From positions 434,001 to 498,000 of the forward strand of contig NZ_CAMYKO010000005.1 of the NCBI RefSeq assembly GCF_947259025.1: a DNA stretch of 64,000 nt, given 5' to 3'. Shown here piece by piece: positions 27,635-34,129 of the stretch (position 1 is its first letter; every line of letters starts with the position of its first letter). Position numbers and translations under genes: made by a program. The stretch is from an uncultured Methylophaga sp. (GTDB lineage Bacteria > Pseudomonadota > Gammaproteobacteria > Nitrosococcales > Methylophagaceae). Below the pieces are notes generated by a model that was given only the letters and a program-made list of their open reading frames with translations, had not been told where the DNA came from and did no database searches.

Positions 27635-27687
27635 AGGGGGATTACACAGAATCCGATGGTGAACCATGTGCCGTTTGATAGTTTCAT
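27610..27687 (-). CDS. 25-residue membrane peptide, phage
   Basis: A 25-codon frame: M-K-L-S-N-G-T-W-F-T-I-G-F-C-V then I-P-L-I-L-A-A-L-A-A. It is a single hydrophobic segment after a short polar start. The ATG overlaps the TGA of the frame ending at 27684 (ATGA), typical of translational coupling and common between small inovirus genes. The end coincides with hairpin B. Function unknown. Confidence 0.5.
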   Translation of the reverse strand: MKLSNGTWFTIGFCVIPLILAALAA

Positions 27688-27824
27688 CTGACGATTACCC
27701 ATGCTATTGCACTGAAAAGGCCGCTAGCGATTAGACCCATAATTGTTATGAGTACAGCGCTTGCAATGTTTGCTTTTACTATCAGCCAGAAGAGTCCGGT
27801 TGTTGTGAGTTCATCAATGAGCAT
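27684..27824 (-). CDS. 46-residue small membrane protein, phage
   Basis: The open frame extends to 27911, but the start at 27824 is preferred because AGGAG lies about 12 bp upstream and the extra N-terminal part resembles untranslated DNA with repeats. The protein begins M-L-I-D-E-L-T-T-T and then has two hydrophobic stretches (G-L-F-W-L-I-V-K and A-S-A-V-L-I-T-I-M-G-L-I-A-S-G-L-F). It is the first gene of the minus-strand phage operon, before rep. Function unknown. Confidence 0.55.
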   Translation of the reverse strand: MLIDELTTTGLFWLIVKANIASAVLITIMGLIASGLFSAIAWVIVR

Positions 27825-28035
27825 TTTGCGGTTACTCCTAAAAAAGCTGCCTGACTCCCTTTGAGGTAGGGCAACCGCAAAAGAGACCCTCAGGAGGCAG
27901 GACTTACGCAAACGGGCTACGAGAAGCTGTTGCGGTTGTTACAGTTCCGTAACGTAGTTACTCTTTTGAAACTTGTCAAACCTTTTGCAACGTTTATAGT
28001 CTGTAACCGTCACTAAGAAGAAGAGGAAGGGCGTA
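27825..28035. promoter_or_regulatory. Phage divergent control region with GTTAC dyads
   Basis: This region separates the minus-strand replication/structural operon from the plus-strand regulator at 28036. GTTAC (27938-27942), GTAAC (27949-27953) and GTTAC (27957-27961) form two overlapping dyads suited to a dimeric repressor. A weaker imperfect repeat (CTGCCT...CTCC near 27848-27862 against GAGGCAGG near 27893-27900) could fold in the leader of the minus-strand transcript. A T-rich stretch and TATAGT near 27996 could be a plus-strand -10. This looks like the lysogeny switch of the phage. Confidence 0.5.
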
Positions 28036-28377
28036 ATGAGAAGCTACGATTTAATTACGATGTTCAAGCAGCGCAACGGTTTGAAGAGCGATTACAAAGC
28101 AGCGCAGGCGCTAAATATATCGAGAGCAGAAGTCTCGCTTTGCAAAAGTGGAAGAACTTTATCTGAGGACGTTGCGCTTGATATTGCGCAAAGGTTAGGG
28201 ATACCAGAAAGCGATGTAATGGCTCTACTGGCGTCTGAACGGTGCAAGACAGAGCATGGTCGAGAAGTGCTGTTAAGTATGAGTAATTTGCAAAAGCAAG
28301 CAGGCAGGGCAACCGCTAAGTTATTGTTCCCCCTGTCTTTTTTCGCTTTGGTGGTACAATACTGTATATTATGTTAA
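28036..28377 (+). CDS. Phage regulator with C-terminal hydrophobic tail, DUF3693-like
   Basis: 113 residues in the integrated form. The N-terminal half is an HTH of XRE/Cro type (Y-K-A-A-Q-A-L-N-I-S-R-A-E-V-S-L-C-K-S-G and A-L-D-I-A-Q-R-L-G-I). It resembles DUF3693 proteins of Vibrio and Xanthomonas filamentous phages. The C-terminus has a hydrophobic stretch (L-L-F-P-L-S-F-F-A-L-V-V-Q-Y-C-I-L) that may be membrane-bound. Good ribosome site AGGAAG. The last seven codons and the TAA lie inside attR; the stop is supplied by the chromosomal XerD arm. In the circular phage the frame would continue for 18 more codons. Likely repressor or copy-control protein. Confidence 0.7.
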   Translation: MRSYDLITMFKQRNGLKSDYKAAQALNISRAEVSLCKSGRTLSEDVALDIAQRLGIPESDVMALLASERCKTEHGREVLLSMSNLQKQAGRATAKLLFPLSFFALVVQYCILC

Positions 28378-28379
28378 AT
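28352..28379 (+). other. dif: attR: dif-like XerC/XerD site at right prophage end
   Basis: Left arm TGGTACAATAC (degenerate against dif), centre TGTATA, right arm TTATGTTAAAT (identical to the E. coli dif XerD arm as I recall it). The left arm is inferred to come from phage attP and the right arm from the chromosome. Joining the left arm of attL to the right arm of attR gives a chromosomal dif that differs from the E. coli core at only 2 of 28 bases. The site also encodes the C-terminus of the regulator that starts at 28036. Confidence 0.88.
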
Positions 28380-28472
28380 TGACTATTTATATATGCTATC
28401 AGAGAAAGATGTGAATACTCACAACCCAATCTCTCCTATCATAGATATTTAGGTCTCAGAATTTGCTTTTCA

Positions 28473-28513
28473 GGTGAGTTTTCTGGGCTCACCCTCACAG
28501 ATTTTAAAATCTG
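28473..28513. repeat. Hairpin and perfect palindrome right of dif
   Basis: GGTGAG (28473-28478) pairs with CTCACC (28488-28493). Just after it is the perfect 16-bp palindrome CAGATTTTAAAATCTG (28498-28513). They lie in the non-coding stretch between attR and the next chromosomal gene. The arrangement GGTGAG, spacer, CAGATTTTAAA also occurs to the left of attL (from 22256). No function is known to me. Confidence 0.45.
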
Positions 28514-28520
28514 AAAGCAC

Positions 28521-28550
28521 AAAAATAGCCCGGCACTTAATCACCGGGCT
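28521..28550 (-). terminator. Rho-independent terminator of the DUF5677-like gene
   Basis: On the minus strand AGCCCGG and CCGGGCT form a 7-bp G/C-rich stem with a short loop, directly followed by a T-run (ATTTTTG). It lies 33 bp downstream of the stop of the minus-strand gene at 28583. Confidence 0.85.
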
Positions 28551-28582
28551 TGGTCATAAGATAAATTAAAATGACCGTGTTG

Positions 28583-29407
28583 TTATCGGTGTGAGACTTT
28601 TACCACGATATGTTTCCAGACTTCCTGGGCTTCTTTTTTTATGCTTTCCAATGTGGCTAAGTGATCATCAGATTGTTTGTGAATCTTCATCATGATTTCA
28701 ATGCCGGACATCAGGTAATCACTCGCAGTCATCATCAGTGACGACATTTTGTCTTGGTGATCAGCCCTGGTATTGATCCCGACAATCGAGTCAGAGGCTT
28801 CATCAATTTCCAGATCAGCTTGTAATGAATGCAGGCTGCTGTGCACGCTCTCGCTTAATAACGGATATGTGGTGCGATATTCATTCAGCAATCCGGCCAG
28901 TTCGGCTTTCATAAAGACGTGAATATCACCCCGGTCAATTTTATCGGCGCTGTTAATGACCTGTTCCAGGTGCGCCATTTCGCTGTCGGTGAAGTCCCGG
29001 GTTTCCAGTTGCGCGTTATAGAGCTTGATCAGCACTTCCCTTCTCTGATCGTCATCGCCGACGATCATCGCTTCCAGCAGCTCGTCGTTCTGATGATATG
29101 CGACCAGGTTGAATAATAGCTCCAGCATGCAGCGGGTCATGATCTCGACCTGGTGGGTCATACCGCGTTCGGACATGATGACGATCGACTGGAAATGCGA
29201 CAGCATGCGCTGAAAATGCAGCGTCAGGTAGACTTCTTTTTCATCATCAGGGTGAATGCGGCAGTGGTTGAGGACTGATTGTCCTAGCTGATTGAGATCT
29301 TTGCATACTGTGTAGTATCCACTTTGTTTGATTTCAGTGGCTAAGTCGCCGTGACAGCATTGTTCGGAAAGAAAACCTACTTCTCTGAAGCTGGCGGCAT
29401 CATTCAT
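28583..29407 (-). CDS. DUF5677-like helical protein
   Basis: 274 residues from M-N-D-A-A (two residues inside a longer frame). Almost entirely alpha-helical and acidic. The segment R-C-M-L-E-L-L-F-N-L-V-A-Y followed by a tail with many acidic residues resembles DUF5677 proteins. The role of that family is not known to me; members are often found near accessory genes. It is the first chromosomal gene to the right of the dif site and has its own terminator. Confidence 0.55.
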   Translation of the reverse strand: MNDAASFREVGFLSEQCCHGDLATEIKQSGYYTVCKDLNQLGQSVLNHCRIHPDDEKEVYLTLHFQRMLSHFQSIVIMSERGMTHQVEIMTRCMLELLFNLVAYHQNDELLEAMIVGDDDQRREVLIKLYNAQLETRDFTDSEMAHLEQVINSADKIDRGDIHVFMKAELAGLLNEYRTTYPLLSESVHSSLHSLQADLEIDEASDSIVGINTRADHQDKMSSLMMTASDYLMSGIEIMMKIHKQSDDHLATLESIKKEAQEVWKHIVVKVSHR

Positions 29408-29564
29408 GATCACTCCCCTTGTTCAAATAAGTCTGTTACAGCTTCATCTTACTCCTTCAAATCCCTGATACAAGCCACTTTCGGGCAATTTTCGTTCTTT
29501 GACAGTGTTATTCAAATATGTCTAACTGGGCGTACAATTAACTTATTCAATACAGGAGATAACC

Positions 29565-29948
29565 ATGAGCTGGAGAGATGACGGCAAAGAGAAAACCTAT
29601 TCTGATGAAGAGGTTGAAGCCAGGCTCAAAGACGAATTGCCCAACTGGTATCTGGAAAATGGCTGGATTCGCCGTAAGTATAAGACCACTAGCTGGAAAT
29701 CAACGCTGATGGTGGTCAACACGGTCGGTCACCTGGCCGAAGCAGCGTTTCACCACCCTGATCTGACGGTATCTTATGCCTTTGTCATCGTTAAACTGGT
29801 CAACCACGCGGCTAAGGGCATCACCGACAAAGACTTTGAATTGGCCAAAAAAATTGAGGAAGTCATCATGTGGCAGCCTGGCCTGGAAGAAGGCGCATTA
29901 ACGGGCACACCTGACGATCCGCGCTTTAAATACATTAAGTACGATTAA
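29565..29948 (+). CDS. Pterin-4a-carbinolamine dehydratase-like protein
   Basis: 127 residues. The segment A-F-H-H-P-D-L-T-V-S-Y-A-F-V ... L-V-N-H-A-A-K-G-I-T-D-K-D matches the pterin carbinolamine dehydratase (PCD/DCoH) active-site pattern with its histidines. In PCD the enzyme dehydrates 4a-hydroxytetrahydropterin. Methylotrophs with the tetrahydromethanopterin pathway often carry PCD-like genes of unclear role, and no phenylalanine hydroxylase is next to it, so a C1/pterin role is possible. Ribosome site AGGAGA. The next gene starts 20 bp downstream, probably in the same transcript. Confidence 0.8.
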   Translation: MSWRDDGKEKTYSDEEVEARLKDELPNWYLENGWIRRKYKTTSWKSTLMVVNTVGHLAEAAFHHPDLTVSYAFVIVKLVNHAAKGITDKDFELAKKIEEVIMWQPGLEEGALTGTPDDPRFKYIKYD

Positions 29949-29968
29949 CTTCGTACAGGAGCAATATC

Positions 29969-30175
29969 ATGAATGAAGATACCTTCAACATGGATATTCG
30001 CAAATTCCTTAAACAAGTCGGCATCAACGCCCAGCGTGAAATCGAGCATGCTGTGATTCGGGCGCTGGACGACAAAAAGCTCAAAGGCACAGAAAATCTG
30101 AATGTCAGTATGACACTGGACGTGCCGGAGCTGGACATTCATCACAAGTTGGACGGCAATATTCATCTCAATTAG
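29969..30175 (+). CDS. Small conserved protein, DUF6494-like
   Basis: 68 residues: M-N-E-D-T-F-N-M-D-I-R-K-F-L-K-Q-V-G-I, then Q-R-E-I-E-H-A-V. The N-terminal pattern is typical of the DUF6494 family of small proteobacterial proteins without known function. There is no signal or membrane segment. It has a strong AGGAG site. It lies 20 bp after the carbinolamine-dehydratase-like gene and is likely cotranscribed. Confidence 0.7.
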   Translation: MNEDTFNMDIRKFLKQVGINAQREIEHAVIRALDDKKLKGTENLNVSMTLDVPELDIHHKLDGNIHLN

Positions 30176-30227
30176 AGAGTCGTAGATCTATTCTGGCCCC
30201 AGCATCAGCGCATACTGAAATTGCATG

Positions 30228-30244
30228 GCTTGGTTCATCCAAGC
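30228..30244. repeat. Inverted repeat downstream of the DUF6494 gene
   Basis: GCTTGG (30228-30233) and CCAAGC (30239-30244) form a 6-bp stem with a 5-base loop 53 bp after the stop codon. There is no T-run, so it is a weak terminator candidate only. Confidence 0.3.
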
Positions 30245-30338
30245 TGTGCAAGCGGCTAAGTTCTGAATAATTACTGCATAGTATGATTACAATATCGACG
30301 GTAAATTTATGAAAATACTGAGGAAAATCAGGTGATTT

Positions 30339-30716
30339 ATGGATAGAGATGAATCATTGAATGTATTTGGCGAGCCCTTGGAAACCTGCAGTGAAACGCC
30401 ATTGACCGGCTTTTATCGGGATGGTTGCTGTAATACCAGCGATGCCGATTATGGTCAGCATACGGTCTGCGCACAGGTAAACCGCGAGTTTCTGGAATAT
30501 TCTCGCTTTCGTGGTAATGACCTGACGACTCCCATGGAAGAGTTCGGCTTTCCCGGACTTAAGGAAGGCGATCGCTGGTGTTTGTGTGCCGCACGTTGGC
30601 TGGAAGCCTACCAACATAATATGGCACCCAAGATATACCTCGCCGGTACCCATCAGCGTGCCACTGAGATCATTCCCATGGATCTGCTTAAGCAATTCGC
30701 TGCGGATTTGAACTAG
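30339..30716 (+). CDS. DUF2237 family protein
   Basis: 125 residues: N-V-F-G-E-P-L-E-T-C-S-E-T-P-L-T-G-F-Y-R-D-G-C-C near the N-terminus, H-T-V-C-A-Q-V in the middle, and G-D-R-W-C-L-C-A-A-R-W. This is the invariant Cys/Gly pattern of DUF2237. The family is widespread in proteobacteria and its function is not known to me. The 3' end overlaps the convergent helicase gene by 4 bp. Confidence 0.85.
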   Translation: MDRDESLNVFGEPLETCSETPLTGFYRDGCCNTSDADYGQHTVCAQVNREFLEYSRFRGNDLTTPMEEFGFPGLKEGDRWCLCAARWLEAYQHNMAPKIYLAGTHQRATEIIPMDLLKQFAADLN

Positions 30717-32632
30717 GCGACAGGCTCAACGTTAAAAAAATCGGCCACATCCTCGATGTTCTGGGTAATGGGCATCGGCGGCAGGCTGCGCATAAAGACC
30801 TTGCCATAAGGTTTGCTCAAAAAGCGTGGATCACAGAGCACCAACACCCCGGCATCCTGGGTATCCCTGATCAGACGGCCAATCCCCTGTTTAAGTTGGA
30901 TCACCGCTGACGGGATCTGAATCGAACGAAACGGATTACCGCCCCGCTCTCTTAAATGATTGATCCGCGCTTCCAGTACCGGGTCGCCTGGTGAGGCAAA
31001 AGGAATCTTGTCAATTAACACGCAGGACAGCGCTTCACCGCGCACATCCACGCCTTCCCAGAAACTGTTGGTTCCCAGCAGAACCGCATTGCCATGTTCA
31101 CGAAACTCGGCCAGTAATTGGTTCTTGGCGCGACTGCCCTGCACCAGCATCGGGTAGTCCATATCTGCCAGCGCATCGGCGACTTCATGCAAAGCCCGGT
31201 AACTGGTAAACAACAGGAAGGTGCGGCCACGACTGTGTTCGATCACCGAGCGGGCGACCTCTGCCACATGGTTGTTATAGCCGGGCTGTGAGGGCTCAAC
31301 CGGAATTGATGGCATATACAACAGGCTCTGACGACCATAATCAAACGGGCTTTGCCAACTGGCAGTGACCGGATCGTCCAGCCCCAGTTGCTGCACAAAA
31401 TTGTTGAATTTGCCGGCCACGGTCAATGTCGCCGAGGTAAAGATCCAACTGGCCGGTTTGTCGGCAATCCACTGCTGGAAATGGTCGCTGACTTCCTGCG
31501 GCGTGGCGTGCAGAATAAAACCGCTGCCGCGGACATCCAGCCACAACACCAGGTTGTCGTCCTGGTCGTTGTCACTGAAGATGGTCAGGCGCTGAATCAG
31601 ATCCTCACAACGCTGATAACACTGTTCCAGCCCCCTGCTCCGCTCGCTAGCGGGCTCCAGCGTTTCTGCCAGTTTTTCCACACTGCTGATGACATTGTCC
31701 AGCTTGTCGCGTGCATCCGGATAACGCTGCAGGCACTGATGCCAGGGCAAGCGCTGTTCATTATCGCCCAATGCCATCTTGAGTTGATGCAGCCGGCTAT
31801 CCAGTTTTTCGGCAGCATCCCGAATGTCAGCCATATCACTGGCTTCCAGTTCCATTTCACGGATACTGTCGCGGCTCAGTTCCTGCAACTGATGGCTGCT
31901 GACTCGGTGACCCAGGAACTGACTGGCAATCGCCGGCAGTTGATGGGCCTCATCGATGATAAAGGCATCGGCATCAGGCAGCACCTCGCCCTGCCCCGAG
32001 GCCTTCAGTGCCATATCCGACATCAGAAGGTGGTGATTCACAATCACAATATCGGCTTCCTGTGCTTTACGGCGGGCTTCGACGATAAAACAGTCGTCAT
32101 AATCGGGGCACTGCTGGCCAAGGCAATTATCGACAGTGGAGGTGACTTTAGGCCAGAGCGGTGACTGCTCTTCCAGCAAATCAGTTTCACTGAGATCACC
32201 GGAGTGGGTCGTACCCAACCATTGGCGAAGTTCACTCAGAGTATGCTGCTGAACCTCACCGGCAGGTTCTCCTTCGGCAAGACCGAGCCGGTAGTGACAT
32301 AAATAATTGCTGCGACCTTTGAGTAAGGCCGCATTTAACGGCACTGACAAGACTTCACGCAGTTTCGGCAAGTCTTTTTTAAACAATTGATCCTGAAGGT
32401 TTTTAGTGCCGGTAGAAACAAATACTTTCTGGCCCGACAACATGGCGGGTGCCAGGTAGGCAAAAGTTTTACCGGTGCCGGTGCCAGCCTCGGCGATCAG
32501 CGTTTCGCCATCGGCTAAGGCTTCGGCAACTTTTGCTGCCATTTCGATTTGCTGCTCTCGGGCACTGTAATGATCGATATGCTGCGACAGCAATCCGCCC
32601 TCGGCAAAAATCTGTTCAATATCGTTACTCAT
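30713..32632 (-). CDS. yoaA: DinG/YoaA-family ATP-dependent DNA helicase
   Basis: 639 residues, a superfamily 2 XPD-like helicase. Walker A A-G-T-G-T-G-K-T lies near 48-55. The four-cysteine iron-sulphur segment is visible (Y-L-C-H-Y, then N-C-L-G-Q-Q-C and D-C-F-I). DEAH follows in F-I-I-D-E-A-H. The C half has S-F-W-E-G-V-D-V and Q-G-I-G-R-L-I-R. Length and motifs fit YoaA, a DNA-repair helicase, better than long DinG-exonuclease fusions. It overlaps the next upstream gene by one base, so it may be transcribed with the GIDE-like and LemA genes. Confidence 0.9.
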   Translation of the reverse strand: MSNDIEQIFAEGGLLSQHIDHYSAREQQIEMAAKVAEALADGETLIAEAGTGTGKTFAYLAPAMLSGQKVFVSTGTKNLQDQLFKKDLPKLREVLSVPLNAALLKGRSNYLCHYRLGLAEGEPAGEVQQHTLSELRQWLGTTHSGDLSETDLLEEQSPLWPKVTSTVDNCLGQQCPDYDDCFIVEARRKAQEADIVIVNHHLLMSDMALKASGQGEVLPDADAFIIDEAHQLPAIASQFLGHRVSSHQLQELSRDSIREMELEASDMADIRDAAEKLDSRLHQLKMALGDNEQRLPWHQCLQRYPDARDKLDNVISSVEKLAETLEPASERSRGLEQCYQRCEDLIQRLTIFSDNDQDDNLVLWLDVRGSGFILHATPQEVSDHFQQWIADKPASWIFTSATLTVAGKFNNFVQQLGLDDPVTASWQSPFDYGRQSLLYMPSIPVEPSQPGYNNHVAEVARSVIEHSRGRTFLLFTSYRALHEVADALADMDYPMLVQGSRAKNQLLAEFREHGNAVLLGTNSFWEGVDVRGEALSCVLIDKIPFASPGDPVLEARINHLRERGGNPFRSIQIPSAVIQLKQGIGRLIRDTQDAGVLVLCDPRFLSKPYGKVFMRSLPPMPITQNIEDVADFFNVEPVA

Positions 32633-33540
32633 CAGATCACTAATCTTTGATTGATGGACCAGACAATCATCATGCCCAGCACCAGAAAACCGCTCAACGC
32701 GGCCAGAGCATAACGCTGATAAAGCGATACCAGCTTCTCCTCCGGCACGGTGGACAGGATATAAGGCTGGCTTTTGTGCGGGCTGCTGCGCATGATGCTG
32801 AGTTGTTTCATTTTGGCACGCTGACCGATATCACGTTTAACCTGCAGGTTGGCATCATGCCGGGCTTGCTGCCATTCCTGCGGGCTGATTTCGCCGTCCT
32901 GATCGGTGTCGTATTTATCCAGCAGTTGATTCGGGTCCTGTTTCCATTCGCGCAGTTTGAGGCTCACCTGCCGGCGAATAGTCTGATCCTGTACCGAGGC
33001 AACGCTCTTGAAAAAGCCCATGGCATAAAGCGGCTCGCCTTCAAGAATCGTTTTTTCTGTATAACGTCTGGGTGGCACGACATCACGTTTATACCAGACC
33101 CGGGTATCGCGGGTAATCACCTGGGCATCATCCGGGTCAATGGCGCATTCATCGGTGCCATCGGCAAGCATAAATATTTCTTCACTGGTTTGCTGTTTAA
33201 CCAGGCGCCAACGCGAGTGAAACCGCCCCTTGCCGGAATATTCACGGACTTTTTCTTCAATTTTGTAGGAGAACCAGACGCAGCGGGTCATCGATAACGG
33301 GGAAATGATGATAGGTCCTTCCATCATTTTTGCTTCCCCAATCAACTCAATATAGCCCTGTGGTGCCGAACGAATGCGGGCAGTGGGAATATTTTCAATC
33401 AACCGTGCATGCTGATACCAGCACACCATACGCCAGAACAAATACAGGGTAATGGCAATGGCCACAGCAGCCCCGATCCAGAACTCCACGCCACTGAGTT
33501 GGCGCAATTCAGCGGCAATGTTGGCCAGCAAGTCCTGCAT
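32632..33540 (-). CDS. GIDE-type membrane protein with an EF-hand
   Basis: 302 residues. It has an N-terminal membrane helix (about 18-36, F-W-I-G-A-A-V-A-I-A-I-T-L-Y-L) and a C-terminal one (A-L-A-A-L-S-G-F-L-V-L-G-M-M). The middle domain (A-P-Q-G-Y-I-E-L-I-G, then W-F-S-Y-K-I-E-E-K) resembles the membrane part of GIDE/MUL1-type proteins. An EF-hand loop D-T-D-Q-D-G-E-I-S-P-Q-E is present, with ligands at the usual positions, which suggests calcium binding. No RING domain is present. It overlaps lemA by one base; GIDE-like and LemA proteins are often neighbours in bacteria. The function is not established. Confidence 0.75.
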   Translation of the reverse strand: MQDLLANIAAELRQLSGVEFWIGAAVAIAITLYLFWRMVCWYQHARLIENIPTARIRSAPQGYIELIGEAKMMEGPIIISPLSMTRCVWFSYKIEEKVREYSGKGRFHSRWRLVKQQTSEEIFMLADGTDECAIDPDDAQVITRDTRVWYKRDVVPPRRYTEKTILEGEPLYAMGFFKSVASVQDQTIRRQVSLKLREWKQDPNQLLDKYDTDQDGEISPQEWQQARHDANLQVKRDIGQRAKMKQLSIMRSSPHKSQPYILSTVPEEKLVSLYQRYALAALSGFLVLGMMIVWSINQRLVI

Positions 33541-34115
33541 TACTGCTCAAACAAACTGCGCAGATTAACGTCTGCGGTCTCCTCGGCACTGAATTCCAGC
33601 AGGGTAAAGGCTTTGAAGTTAAATGTCCGGGCAATAATCACATCCGGAAATTGTTCGATACGCACGTTGTTGATGTTGACGCTTTCGTTATAAAACTCGC
33701 GGCGGTCGGCAATGGCATTCTCCAGGCCGGTAATGCGCGCCTGCAGATGCTGAAAGGTCTCATCCGCTTTCAAATCCGGATAGGCTTCAGCCAGAGCAAA
33801 CAGGTTACCGAGTCCCAGCCTCAGGGCACCTTCAGCCTGCCCCAGTTGGCTAACATCGCCCTGCTGTTGGGCACTGGCGACCGAAGCGCGGGCCTGCATG
33901 ACTTTTTCCAGGGTTTCCTGTTCGTACTGCATGTACTGGCGGCAGGTTTCAACCAGTTTGGGCAACTCGTCATGACGCTGTTTGAGTAACACATCAATAT
34001 TGGACCAGGCTTTACTGACGTTATGTTTGAGGCTGACCAGATTGTTGTAGATCACAACAATATAAACCAGCAACACGGCCACCAGGCCCCAGAAAATAAA
34101 TCCACCTACGCTCAT
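33540..34115 (-). CDS. lemA: LemA family protein
   Basis: 191 residues with an N-terminal membrane helix (about 4-24) and a long alpha-helical domain carrying the family stretch N-N-L-V-S-L-K-H-N-V-S-K-A-W-S-N-I-D-V-L-L-K-Q-R (near residues 24-47) and F-A-L-A-E-A-Y-P-D-L-K-A. LemA proteins are membrane-anchored helical bundles of unclear function. This is the bacterial gene family named after the Listeria antigen, unrelated to the Pseudomonas GacS kinase once called LemA. It overlaps the GIDE-like gene by one base. Confidence 0.92.
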   Translation of the reverse strand: MSVGGFIFWGLVAVLLVYIVVIYNNLVSLKHNVSKAWSNIDVLLKQRHDELPKLVETCRQYMQYEQETLEKVMQARASVASAQQQGDVSQLGQAEGALRLGLGNLFALAEAYPDLKADETFQHLQARITGLENAIADRREFYNESVNINNVRIEQFPDVIIARTFNFKAFTLLEFSAEETADVNLRSLFEQ

Positions 34116-34129
34116 CAGCTTTCCCTCTG

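Larger units (their letters stand above)
22389..28379. mobile_element. Filamentous (inovirus-type) prophage integrated at dif
   Basis: A compact element of about 5.96 kb between two XerC/XerD sites. It encodes a rolling-circle replication protein, a small protein in the ssDNA-binding position, small membrane/coat proteins, a major coat precursor, a pIII-like adsorption protein, a pVI-like protein and a Zot/pI assembly ATPase. All of these are on the minus strand in the usual inovirus order. Two plus-strand regulatory genes lie at the ends. There is no integrase or transposase, consistent with use of host XerC/XerD. There is no secretin (pIV) gene, so export would need a host secretin. All reading frames look intact. 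Confidence 0.92.

Noticed and set aside
22389..28379. Insertion by a phage integrase or transposase
   Set aside because: No integrase or transposase gene; the ends are dif-like Xer sites.
31352..32164. 270-codon plus-strand frame opposite the helicase
   Set aside because: The helicase reading has all expected motifs; the opposite frame has no domain and lies fully inside it.
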